9,462 bases of DNA from Planctomycetota bacterium (GTDB lineage Bacteria; Planctomycetota; J058; JARGOJ01): NCBI GenBank assembly GCA_029210225.1, contig JARGOJ010000273.1, positions 1 to 9,462 of the forward strand. Direction: 5' to 3'. This document shows positions 1 through 8,300 of the stretch, one piece after another. Under the pieces are notes generated by a model, which did no database searches, had not been told where the DNA came from, and saw only the letters and a program-made list of their open reading frames with translations. Numbering within the stretch: position 1 is the stretch's first letter; each line of letters begins with the position of its first letter. The translations under genes and the position numbers were made by a program.

Positions 1-60
1 CTCAAGGGAGAACAAGAACTCCTCTTCAAGAACCTTGCCGAACACTATTGGGTCCGGCAT
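1..60 (-). CDS. Possible 5' end of an unidentified gene, cut by the window edge
   Basis: Reading leftward from the ATG at 60-58, twenty codons run to the window edge without a stop and give MPDPIVFGKVLEEEFLFSLE, a plausible N-terminus with no recognisable domain. The frame is open back to a TAG at 192-190. Other possible starts are therefore the ATG at 93-91 and the GTG at 171-169, but both would put the repeat-bearing DNA at 65-172 into the protein. I chose the ATG at 60 because it lies just past the last repeat-like unit. No convincing ribosome binding site precedes it. The gene would lie in the same orientation as, and downstream of, the TPR-like gene. The fragment is too short to name, and it may not be a gene. 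Confidence 0.3.
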   Translation of the reverse strand, partial: MPDPIVFGKVLEEEFLFSLE

Positions 61-64
61 TCCG

Positions 65-230
65 GCGCGGTTTGCCCTTACATGGCGATTCATATAACCC
101 AGAGCCCACAGCAACGCGATGGACCCGTCGGGGCAGACCCGGTGTCTGCCCTCGGAGTTGGTGTTTGCCACCAGTTTGTTCTTTGCCCGCTAGCGAATGT
201 GGGTCGATGACAGACCCTGTGTTTGCCCTC
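65..230 (-). repeat. Cluster of degenerate GGGCARAC-type palindromic repeats
   Basis: Read on the minus strand, two 20-nt units match at 18 of 20 positions: GAGGGCAAACACAGGGTCTG (230-211) and GAGGGCAGACACCGGGTCTG (153-134). Shorter relatives with the same core are GGTGGCAAACACC (172-160), GCGGGCAAAGAAC (around 190-177) and TAAGGGCAAACCGC (around 80-67). The unit at 131-151 is a perfect hairpin. The form resembles the small interspersed palindromic elements (GGGCRRACAC...GTYYGCCC style) scattered between genes in many environmental bacteria; that is recollection of a type, not a database match. The cluster fills most of the space after the TPR-like gene. It could stabilise mRNA 3' ends or simply be a decayed mobile repeat. 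Confidence 0.5.
130..152. repeat. Perfect 8-bp hairpin within the repeat cluster
   Basis: The arms GGGCAGAC (131-138) and GTCTGCCC (144-151) are exact reverse complements around a 5-nt loop (CCGGT), and a G-T pair (130/152) extends the stem. A smaller hairpin, TGGTG (159-163) with CACCA (169-173), also has a 5-nt loop and lies a few bases away. A third, TTGCC (223-227) with GGCAA (232-236), directly abuts the stop codon of the TPR-like gene. No T-run follows any of them in either orientation, so I do not call an intrinsic terminator. Confidence 0.6.
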
Positions 231-236
231 TGGCAA

Positions 237-1292
237 TCACTTGCCTTTCTTGGCGTCCTTCTTCTCTTCTTTCTTGGCGTCTTCCTTCTTATCGTCCTTC
301 TCTTTTTCGTCCGTTATGAGCTTCTTGAAGGCTTTGCCCTCTAGGTATCTCTTGAAGACGGGCTCTTCGCGAATGAAGACGCGGAGGAGGTTTCTCGCCT
401 TAGCTGTTTTACGTGTGAGCATGAAGTCGGAGAGGGAGTTCACGACGCCTTGTTTCTCGCCACGAACGGCGCGGTAGAGAGCGAGGTTGTATTTCACGGC
501 TCTTGGGAACTCTTCGTTGCCGGTGATCACTTTGGCAGCGGCGGCTTTGTCGCCCATGTAGAGGTGGCAAGTTGCGAGTTGAAGCTTGACCTTGACAATG
601 TTTGTCTGGAGCTGTTCGAGGCGCTTCTCGTATTCTTCTTTCTGAGTGCCGTTTGTCGCGTCGACCTTCTTCTTGAGCTTGCTGGCGAGGCGGAGGATGC
701 TCTTTTCAGCCAACTTGGCGTTGTGCATGGAGCGCTTCACTTTTTCGATATGGAAGCAGAGGTTTGCGGCCTTGTCTGCGTAATCCCAAACGCGATAGAC
801 GCTGTAAGCCGCTTTATAGAGTTCGATCGCGGTTTCACCGTCGCGCTTGGTGATGAAGATCAAGCTGCCCTTATTGGCGAGGGCATCGGCTTTGACCTTT
901 TTGTTTTTGCTATTTCTGATGAGGTATTCGTACTGCTCAAGGGCTTTCTCATTCTCTCCGAGTTTGACGTTGTAGAGCCAGCCGAGGAAAGAGCGGGCTT
1001 GTTCGTAGTCGGGGTAGAGCTTGAGGGCTTCGAGGGCGAGTGTTTCAGACTTCTTGGCGTTCACGCTGACCGAATTGGCGGCCATGCGAATTTTTCGAAC
1101 CGCGAGTTCTTTATCCCGCTTGCTAACTTTTTTCTTTTTCGGCGTCTTCTTTGCCGGAGTTTTCTTATCGGGGGTCGCTGGTTTCGATGTGGGCTTCGAT
1201 TGAGCGGACGCTTGTTGGGGGACAAAGACGGCCAAGGCGAGGCCGAGGGCTAAGCTTGGGGTGTTGAGTATCATAGTTCTTGAGGCGCTCAT
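237..1292 (-). CDS. Exported lysine-rich TPR-like repeat protein
   Basis: The product is a 351-residue protein of unknown specific role, probably periplasmic. A signal peptide is visible: polar start, hydrophobic stretch at about residues 14-24 and an Ala-Ser-Ala cleavage site near residue 30. A Pro/Thr/Lys-rich linker follows (about 32-60), then a helical region at about 62-325 with TPR-like units, clearest at 80-113 (LALEALKLYPDYEQARSFLG) and 114-147 (ALEQYEYLI... ALANKGSLIF) and weaker at 150-183 and 232-270. The C-terminus is an almost pure Lys/Asp/Glu tail (about 328-351). I chose the ATG at 1292 over the in-frame start at 1325 because it puts the signal peptide at the N-terminus and has a GGGAG 11 nt upstream. 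The gene diverges from the permease genes. TPR arrays are protein-binding scaffolds; the partner cannot be read from the sequence. Confidence 0.8.
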   Translation of the reverse strand: MSASRTMILNTPSLALGLALAVFVPQQASAQSKPTSKPATPDKKTPAKKTPKKKKVSKRDKELAVRKIRMAANSVSVNAKKSETLALEALKLYPDYEQARSFLGWLYNVKLGENEKALEQYEYLIRNSKNKKVKADALANKGSLIFITKRDGETAIELYKAAYSVYRVWDYADKAANLCFHIEKVKRSMHNAKLAEKSILRLASKLKKKVDATNGTQKEEYEKRLEQLQTNIVKVKLQLATCHLYMGDKAAAAKVITGNEEFPRAVKYNLALYRAVRGEKQGVVNSLSDFMLTRKTAKARNLLRVFIREEPVFKRYLEGKAFKKLITDEKEKDDKKEDAKKEEKKDAKKGK

Positions 1293-1363
1293 ATCTGAAT
1301 TCTCTCCCTTCCCGCTTTTGCACAATGGGTCTGGCTTGCGGGTATCGTGATTGGTCTGTGGAA

Positions 1364-1393
1364 AGTATAAAGTCTCCTGATCCGAAATGTGAG
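1364..1393 (-). promoter_or_regulatory. Possible sigma-70-type promoter for the TPR-like gene
   Basis: On the minus strand, TATACT (1369-1364, five of six matches to the -10 consensus) lies 18 nt downstream of CTCACA (1393-1388, four of six matches to the -35 consensus). Transcription would begin near 1357, about 65 nt before the ATG at 1292. The call rests on two short matches in a 164-bp divergent intergenic region, and the host's promoter consensus is unknown. Confidence 0.3.
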
Positions 1394-1435
1394 AGTCATA
1401 TCCAGCATTGAGGATATTGAGATGACAAAGACTCT
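1391..1435. repeat. Nested inverted repeats upstream of the permease pair
   Basis: The inner arms ATATCC (1398-1403) and GGATAT (1412-1417) are exact reverse complements around an 8-nt centre. They sit inside a second exact pair, AGAGTC (1392-1397) and GACTCT (1430-1435). The structure lies 21 nt before the GTG start of the first permease and overlaps the possible -35 element of the divergent TPR-like gene, so it could be an operator for either gene or a leader stem-loop. Six-bp arms can also arise by chance. Confidence 0.3.
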
Positions 1436-1456
1436 ACTTAAGAAGATGGAGATTCG

Positions 1457-2581
1457 GTGTCGATTATTCACCGTTATATAAGTTCTTCGATCATAAAAAC
1501 CTTCATCATATGTTTCATCCTGCTGATCTTTGTCTTCAGTTTGGGAGCGGCCTTTCGTCTTTTGAGGGCCGATGTCTCCGGCGCTCAATTCTTCAAAATG
1601 TTGCCAGTCGCGGTGCTTTACACACTTCCGTACCTCCTGCCGGTGAACCTTTTGGTCTCGGTGAGTTTGACCTATGGACGCTTGGTGGCGAACCAGGAGG
1701 TCCTCGCGATGAAGGCGAGTGGAATATCGCCGCTCCAAATAATGTTGCCAGGATTTGTCCCTGGATTGCTGCTCATGGTCTTAACGATTCCCCTTGAAGC
1801 ATCGGTACTACCGACTTTGCATTGGGAGCAGAGTCGAATGGCTGGGGCTGTGATCGAGGAGTTTTTGTCGCTAGGAAAGGGCAAACATAAGAGCTTTCGA
1901 CGAGACTCTGAAAAAATCAATCTCTACATTCGATCCTTCGCGAATGGCTCTCTTGAGGGGGTCATCATGCGCCGTCGAGACGGCAATCAAGATTTGAAGA
2001 TCGTGGCAGAGGGAGGAACCTTAGCGGTCGACAAGACCAAGAATGTGATCATCCTCAATCTCAAAGACGTGAGCTTAACGATTTACGATAAAAACAAATC
2101 GGGCGACCTTGTTGAGCATTCCCGAGGTCGTTTTAAGACTCTGACCCAGGAGATCTCCCTGCGTTCTAGCGCGACAATGAGCCCGAAGGACCTCAGTAAC
2201 TACGAGTTAACTCAGTATTACAATATGCTGATGGGCTATCGAACCGATCATGCCCTTCAAGGACTTTTGTCTGGGGGGCAGTCGTACGTTTTGAACGACC
2301 GAAGGGTTAAGGCGACCATCCATTTACGCGCTGTGACGCCGACCTCCTGTCTTATCTTTGTGTTAATCGGAATTCCGGTTTCGCTCATTTTGGCGAGTGA
2401 AAATCATCTCATTCCATTCTTTGTGTCATTTTTAGCAGTGACGCTCTTCTATTTCATTCCATTTACAGTGGGGAAGTCCGTCGCGGGTAAGGGACAAGCG
2501 TCGGTTTGGTGGCTTTGGTTGGGTCCAATAATCGGGTTCTCGGCCGGGGCTGTGTTAACGTTTTGGGCCTCTCGGCGCTAA
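1457..2581 (+). CDS. LptF/LptG (YjgP/YjgQ) family permease, first copy
   Basis: This is a predicted membrane subunit of the LPS export transporter, which extracts lipopolysaccharide from the inner membrane with the LptB ATPase and passes it to the periplasmic bridge. Its 374 residues match the family's usual size (about 350-400). Membrane segments are visible at about 12-33, 50-71, 95-115, 294-314, 317-337 and 350-370. A soluble central domain (about 120-285) corresponds to the periplasmic beta-jellyroll. The family signature after the second segment is present as YGRLVANQEVLAMKASGIS (73-91). Translation starts at GTG with GGAG five bases upstream (1448-1451). A second family member follows after 26 nt, so the two probably form the heterodimer. 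Family assignment is secure, but which one is LptF and which LptG cannot be decided by eye. Confidence 0.9.
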   Translation: MSIIHRYISSSIIKTFIICFILLIFVFSLGAAFRLLRADVSGAQFFKMLPVAVLYTLPYLLPVNLLVSVSLTYGRLVANQEVLAMKASGISPLQIMLPGFVPGLLLMVLTIPLEASVLPTLHWEQSRMAGAVIEEFLSLGKGKHKSFRRDSEKINLYIRSFANGSLEGVIMRRRDGNQDLKIVAEGGTLAVDKTKNVIILNLKDVSLTIYDKNKSGDLVEHSRGRFKTLTQEISLRSSATMSPKDLSNYELTQYYNMLMGYRTDHALQGLLSGGQSYVLNDRRVKATIHLRAVTPTSCLIFVLIGIPVSLILASENHLIPFFVSFLAVTLFYFIPFTVGKSVAGKGQASVWWLWLGPIIGFSAGAVLTFWASRR

Positions 2582-2607
2582 GTTGAGCGTAGCGAAGACT
2601 TGTACGA

Positions 2608-3795
2608 ATGATTTCATTATTAGATAAATATGTCCTGAAGCGCTTCTTGTTCGCCTACGTGATGGTGGTCGTCGTGATTTTGACGCTCTTCGTCATTATT
2701 GACATCCCCGAGCGAATTAAGAAGGCGAAGAAATCGGGCTGCGGTCGCTCTTTAGCTGTGGGGACTGAGCGTTGCTATCACTGCAATACCCAGGTAGAGA
2801 AGACATCTAGTCGTTGCCCTCGACCCACGGCGAATGAAATCCTCGTCATTCATTACAGCTCAAATATCCCGTTAATCTTCTATCAAATGGCGCCATTTCT
2901 AGCAGTTTTAGGGGGAATGCTCGCGGTTTCATCATTGCAGCAGCGCAATGAATTAATACCCATGAAGGTCGCTGGGCGCAGCCCCCTTCGAATTGTCATG
3001 CCTATTCTCATTACGACCTTGTTTTTGGGAGGCGTGACCTGGTGTATCCAAGAGTATTTCATTCCCCAATTTAAATATTACGTTCAAAAAGCCGGTCTCT
3101 TAGGTAAAAACAGGAGGCAACAACCCAAGGCCATTCCCGACCGCTACGGGGGCGTCTTATTGGTGGACGCTTACAATACTGAGGAGAAGGTCCTCTTCGA
3201 TTTGATCTATCAAAGAACCGACGAAGACGGCCATGAGAGCTATGAAGTGGTGGCTTCGACCGGCAAGTGGAATGAAGAGAAAGAGCGCTGGGTGCTGTCG
3301 AGAGGAGCTCGGCTAGACTATGATGAAACTGGGGCTAGAAAGAAACTAGAAGGCGAGGGAGCGACGGATGAAGATTATGTCGCGACGTCCTTCGATGACG
3401 ACGGCTATGTATTAGAGACCAGTATTTTACCGAGGGACATCTTCGAAGCCGCGCAAACATTGAACTCACTCTCATCCCAGGAATTGCGGGAGCAGCAGCG
3501 ACGTCTGCCTCATGATAAGCAGCGCATGGAAGTCTTGTTAGCGAGTCGCGTGGCCTATCCCTTTGCGGGTCTCATTCTCATGATATTAGGACTTCCTTTT
3601 GTGCTCGATGAGAATGGTGACACCTGGAAGGGAGTGCTCCTTTGCATGGCTATTTGCGGCTGCTACTACATTTTGACCTTTGTGCTTCTTGATCTGGCTA
3701 AGTTGAATGTTTTTAATGCCCAGGTGGCGGCCTGGGCTCCCAATGTATTCTTCTTGCCTATAGGCGGGGCTTTGATGCATTGGAAAGGTCGCTGA
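2608..3795 (+). CDS. LptF/LptG family permease, second copy, with a four-cysteine insertion
   Basis: This is the presumed partner of the preceding permease in the LPS export transporter. It has 395 residues, with membrane segments at about 13-33, 88-110, 126-146, 314-334, 341-362 and 373-390, and a soluble periplasmic domain between about 150 and 310. The family signature appears as QQRNELIPMKVAGRSPLRI (111-129), and the usual start of the second membrane half as MEVLLASRVAYPFAGLILM (307-325). The loop between the first two membrane segments, normally short, is expanded to about 50 residues. It carries C45, C56, C59 and C70 (Cys-x10-Cys-x2-Cys-x10-Cys), which looks like a zinc-ribbon or disulfide module. 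The start is ATG with no clear Shine-Dalgarno sequence, consistent with coupling to the gene 26 nt upstream. Confidence 0.88.
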   Translation: MISLLDKYVLKRFLFAYVMVVVVILTLFVIIDIPERIKKAKKSGCGRSLAVGTERCYHCNTQVEKTSSRCPRPTANEILVIHYSSNIPLIFYQMAPFLAVLGGMLAVSSLQQRNELIPMKVAGRSPLRIVMPILITTLFLGGVTWCIQEYFIPQFKYYVQKAGLLGKNRRQQPKAIPDRYGGVLLVDAYNTEEKVLFDLIYQRTDEDGHESYEVVASTGKWNEEKERWVLSRGARLDYDETGARKKLEGEGATDEDYVATSFDDDGYVLETSILPRDIFEAAQTLNSLSSQELREQQRRLPHDKQRMEVLLASRVAYPFAGLILMILGLPFVLDENGDTWKGVLLCMAICGCYYILTFVLLDLAKLNVFNAQVAAWAPNVFFLPIGGALMHWKGR

Positions 3796-5300
3796 CGCTG
3801 GGCAAAGATCAACGAAAGGCAGCCTTCGGAGATTTTCAGACGCCTCCTTCCTTGGCGCGGCTCTGTTGCCATTTTCTGAAAGAGATGGGGCAGCTAGAAC
3901 CGGCGTCCATTGTCGAACCGACCTGCGGGGTGGGGGGCTTTCTGAAAGCAGCCTTGGAGAGCTTTCCTAAGGCCCACGCCTTCGGCTTTGAGATTAATCC
4001 CAAATATCTAAGCGCTGCCAGAGAATCGTTAGCGGAATACTCAGAGCGGCTGTCCTTAGAATCTTGCGACTTCTTTACTGAAGATTGGTCCGAGCGCTTA
4101 AAAGTGATTCCCGGTCCAATTTTAATTCTGGGGAATCCTCCTTGGGTGACGAACGCTGAATTGACGCGCCTCGGCAGTGAGAATCGCCCCGGTCGGAGAA
4201 ATCAGAAGAAGACCCGTGGGATTGAAGCATTGACGGGCGCCAGCAATTTCGACATTTCCGAGTGGATTATCAAGCACCTTGTCGATCAATTAAAGGGTCG
4301 TGATTTTCAGCTGGCGATGCTCTGCAAGAGCTCTGTTGCTCGCAAAATTCTGGCGAGTTATTGGGCGGAAGATCGATCTTTCTCAGAGGCTTTCCTCAGT
4401 TTAGTAGACGCTCCCAAATACTTTGGGGCCGCCGTTGATGCCTGCTTCTTTTGCCTCTCTTCGATATCCCAAGGCCCGAAAGATATGACGGCGCTTGTTT
4501 GCTCGGACTTTCAAAGGACGAGTGAGAGCCGGATTGGCTACAGCAATGGGCGCCTCATCGCCGACATCGAGACCTATAAAAAAGTCGAAGAATTGGCGGG
4601 GCTTTCCCCGCTGAAGTGGCGCTCCGGATTAAAGCACGATTGCTCAAAGGTTATGGAGTTTCGCCGAGAGAACGGCCAATGGATCAATGGCCTCAATGAT
4701 GCTGTCGATATCGAAGACGAGGCTTTATATCCACTACTCAAGAGCTCCGATCTCATGAAGCCAACTCTGGCCAAGCCCCGGCGCTTTGTGATTGTGACCC
4801 AACAAAAGATTGGACAGGAGACAGATAGCTTAGAATTGAAATGGCCGAAGACATGGGCCTATCTCAATCGCCATGGAGAGGCATTGAGCGCGAGGCGCAG
4901 TTCTATCTATAAGAATAAGCCTCGCTTTTCAATTTTTGGCATCGGTGATTATTCATTCACTCAGTGGAAGGTCGCGATTTCGGGTTTCTCAGCGAAGATC
5001 CACTTCCATGTTGTCGCGCCTTATGAAAAGAAGACAGTCATGTTGGATGACACCTGCTACTTCTTGCCATTCCTTTCAAAGGTCGAGGCCGAGCTAGCCT
5101 GCCAATTGCTCAATTCCCAGGAGAGCATCGACTATTACTCGTCGCTCATTTTTTGGAACAATAAGCGCCCTGTCACGGCGGCGATACTTGGAACTTTGGA
5201 TTTAGTGAAATTGGCTGAACGTCTGGGTCTTCATGAATCGAAGGCTTTTCAAGGGATGCTCGCTGCCAATCGAAAACCGCAGGCTCCCCAGACTCCTTGA
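3780..5300 (+). CDS. Solitary N6-adenine-type DNA methyltransferase (Eco57I/TaqI-like)
   Basis: The product is a predicted SAM-dependent DNA methyltransferase of 506 residues. GDFQTP (17-22) matches motif X, EPTCGVGGFL (46-55) is the SAM-binding motif I, FEINPKYL (70-77) supplies the acidic residue of motif II, and the catalytic motif IV is NPPW (119-122), typical of amino-group adenine methylases. The region after about residue 330, including RFSIFGIGDYSFTQWKVAI (382-400), resembles the target-recognition part of TaqI/Eco57I-type enzymes. No nuclease motif, helicase or separate restriction gene is visible, so it appears to be an orphan or regulatory methylase. I use the TTG at 3780 because the conserved motif X begins only 16 residues later. 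That start overlaps the end of the permease gene by 16 nt, and the 3' end overlaps the convergent kinase gene by 52 bp. Methylation of adenine and the target sequence are inferred. Confidence 0.8.
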   Translation: MERSLTLGKDQRKAAFGDFQTPPSLARLCCHFLKEMGQLEPASIVEPTCGVGGFLKAALESFPKAHAFGFEINPKYLSAARESLAEYSERLSLESCDFFTEDWSERLKVIPGPILILGNPPWVTNAELTRLGSENRPGRRNQKKTRGIEALTGASNFDISEWIIKHLVDQLKGRDFQLAMLCKSSVARKILASYWAEDRSFSEAFLSLVDAPKYFGAAVDACFFCLSSISQGPKDMTALVCSDFQRTSESRIGYSNGRLIADIETYKKVEELAGLSPLKWRSGLKHDCSKVMEFRRENGQWINGLNDAVDIEDEALYPLLKSSDLMKPTLAKPRRFVIVTQQKIGQETDSLELKWPKTWAYLNRHGEALSARRSSIYKNKPRFSIFGIGDYSFTQWKVAISGFSAKIHFHVVAPYEKKTVMLDDTCYFLPFLSKVEAELACQLLNSQESIDYYSSLIFWNNKRPVTAAILGTLDLVKLAERLGLHESKAFQGMLAANRKPQAPQTP

Positions 5301-8300
5301 GACTGCTTGTAGTGAAACAGTGAGGACCGGCAGAACTTATCAGGCCAGAATGTCGAGCCTCCCATCACTGGTTTTTGCTCTTGGATTCGGAGCCATTGAT
5401 ATTCGCTGATTGGTGTCTTTGGACGCATCTTCAGCCAGCGGGGCCAGTCGGACTGCGCCCACTCTTCGGCGTTGCCGATCATGTCGGTGAGTCCAAAGGC
5501 GTTCCATTTCTTTTCATGATCAGTGACGGTTCGGGGCGAGGGGCTTGATTGGGCAGACCAAACATAGTCTTTGAAGCCAGAGAGCTGATCGCCCCAATAG
5601 AAGATTGTATCGGCCCCGGCATCGCAAGCATGTTGCCATTCGAATTGACCTGGTAGCCTTAATTGTCCGCTGACTCCGTTGATTTGCTTGAGCCAGCTCT
5701 CGACCTTTTGATACTCAAGACGGTATTTCGGGCTCTGATCGTTGCTCAAATCATCTTTGGCGTAGGCTTTCGCCCAAACAGCTTTGGTGCACTCTCGGCG
5801 GGCCATGAGGAAAGGCCTTATGAACTCTCGGCTCTCCGATTTTTTGCCCTGAATTTTGTAGTATCTAAAATGTTTGCCAAATAGCTTTTTTAGTCGAGAT
5901 TTGCCATCGTTGAGAGTCTTCAAGTGATCAGTAATATAGGTTGCGTCGTATTCTCGCTTCATTCTATTTTCATTGGGCGCTTCTCTCACAGAGAGTTGAA
6001 ACTCTTGACATATGGCTTGTTTCAATCCTCGATAGGGTGGATTAAGCAAGGTGGCGTGCAGAACATCAGCACTGAGGTCTTCAGAGGCGAGGATCTTAAG
6101 ATACTGAATGACATACTCTAAGTCGGGAGTTGAATACCAAGAGACATCCCGGACTTGACCAGGGATCAAGTGAAAGATCGCTCCAGTCTTCAGGTGCTTG
6201 AAGATGGCGATTCTGTTCTTGATAGGGCCGCATTGGAAGAGCTTTGTTTCAACATAAGAGAACGACCCTTTGAGTCGCGAGGTACACATGGCAATGGCCT
6301 CGTCTTGAAGATCTGAATTGGAATCTTGCCATTGCTGATGCTCGCTTAATATCTTCCAGAGAGCTTCTTCATTTTTATTTCGGCTCATTTGATAGATGTA
6401 ATTTTGAACGACATTACTGGACTGTTTTTTTACCCCTCTATCCCGAGGGGATTTCGTTTCATCAGGGACGGGCTTTTGCGTCGCCGGAGGCATGATCAAT
6501 ATTCTATCAGTCTGCTGATTGCCAGCTTTATCGAGGGCTGTGATAGAGAATTCAACATAGGGATCGAGGCTCTGAAAGGCTTGGAATTTTAATGTAAAGA
6601 AGCCATTCTTGTCGGGCTCAGCGACCATTTCAGAGCAATTGATGGAGTGCGGGTAGAGGTCTTTGATTCGGCCACGAAGAATCCATCCTTTGTCTAATTG
6701 GTAGGCGATGGCGTTTTCTTTGGCCAAGTTAATGGTCGAGTTTAAATAGCTGATTTTTGGGGGAATAGAGTCTTGGTGGACGACGAGGGACTTTTCATTT
6801 CCTCGTGTCTTAATGACGATTGTATTTTCTCCGTGAGTCAAAGGTATGACTTGTTCGAAGCGACCATTGGGACCTGACTGAATAGTAAATTCTCCGACTT
6901 GGACCCTTTGATTCGCTTCGCTAATTCGCCCAGAGATTTTAATACCTTGCTCGCGGGTCATTGTTTTCTTAGCGGCGAGCTCGACGATTTTTAAGGGATG
7001 GGTCGGTTGATTGAAGGTGTTCACTAAGAATCCAAGGACTGCAATGAGAGCGATTGTTCCGCTGATCGCGAGAATTGGAATTTGTCGCTTACCTTGGGCG
7101 CGCATTTTTTTAATGAGCGTCTTCATGGGAATGCGTTGTGATGGCTCTCGGGCCATCGTGGCGACGCAGAGCTGGTCGAGCCAATCCGGGACCTCTTCAT
7201 TGAGAGAAGAGGGATAGGGCGGGGCTTCGCTGGTGAGGGCTTGATAGATATCAGCGGCGTTGGGTTGATTAAAAGGGGGCAGCCCAGTGAGCCCGTAAAA
7301 CAAGGACGCGCCAATTCCCCAGACGTCTGAGTAGGGGCTGGGGTCGCCATAAATGCCGCCGTGGGAGAATTGCTCGGGGCCCATAAAGGCAGGGGTCCCG
7401 ACCATTTCGCCGGTCATCGTCAATCCCTGAGCGCTGCTGGCAGAGCCTGACAATTGACCGCGTTGCTTGCGCATCAGACCGAAGTCGAGGAGTACCGCAC
7501 GCTTGTTTTTAGTGTCGATGAAGATGTTTCTGGGTTTGACATCGCGGTGGAGCACATCGTTGTTGTGGCATTCGACGAGGGCTTCGGCAATGTCGATGAT
7601 GTAAGGGAGTGTTTTGTCCCAGGGAGGTGCTGAGGACGATTTTTCAATGGCCTTGTCGACCATTTCTTCGAGGTCATATCCGACGAGATATTCCATGGCG
7701 AAGAAGAGGTGTCCTTCAATTTCGCCGAAGTCGAGAATTTCAATAATGTTGGGGTGCTTCAATTGAATGAGGGTTTGAATCTCCTTTTGAAAGCGTTTGA
7801 CATCGTCGGGGTCGGGCTCGGAATCGAGGATGAATTTTATGGCGACTTTGTCTCCACTGAATTTGTGGATGGCTTTGAAGACAACTCCCATGGCACCTTG
7901 TCCAATGGAAGAGAGGATCTTGTAGTTGCCAAAGTCCTCGCCAGGCTTCGGTCCGCGTTTGCTTGGCGCTTCGATCATTCCAAGAATGGGGCCATTTTGA
8001 GTCGCGGAGACCGAGGTGAGTTTGGGAATGGGACGAATGGGTTCTTCGGCCGAATTAGGGTTGGGAATGGCGCTGAGCCTCGCCGTTTTAGTACGGCGAC
8101 GAGGACTCTCTGGCTGCGTTCTCCTCTGATATTCTTGAGAATAGGGGAGAGTTGGGATGCGGGAGAGCTGCTCGGGGCTGAGTAGTTGTCGAGAGAGGAG
8201 CAGGGCGTCCATATTGAGGCCCGGCTGATTTTGGAGTTCAAGGAGAAGAGCGCGAAGCACTTCTCGGGAGAGCCAGCCTTGAGCCAAGATAAATTTTGCG

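Noticed and set aside
61..189. Upstream extension of the left-edge frame as real protein-coding sequence
   Set aside because: The frame is open for 63 codons, but the DNA consists largely of the hairpin repeat units, so the openness is more likely incidental; an internal ATG past the repeats serves better.
450..1253. 267-codon open frame on the plus strand opposite the TPR-like gene
   Set aside because: It is antisense to a well-supported gene. Its composition (rich in Phe, Val, Leu, Glu) is what the reverse complement of a Lys/Ala-rich gene gives, and no domain is recognisable.
1293..1325. Upstream in-frame start for the TPR-like protein (11 extra residues)
   Set aside because: It would put charged residues before the signal peptide; the ATG at 1292 has a suitable ribosome binding site.
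3780..5300. Complete type IIG restriction-modification enzyme
   Set aside because: At 506 residues the protein has only methylase and target-recognition-like regions; motif X begins at residue 17, leaving no room for an N-terminal nuclease, and no nuclease motif was found.
7709..8185. 158-codon plus-strand frame opposite the kinase domain
   Set aside because: Its antisense partner encodes intact kinase motifs; this frame has no independent support.
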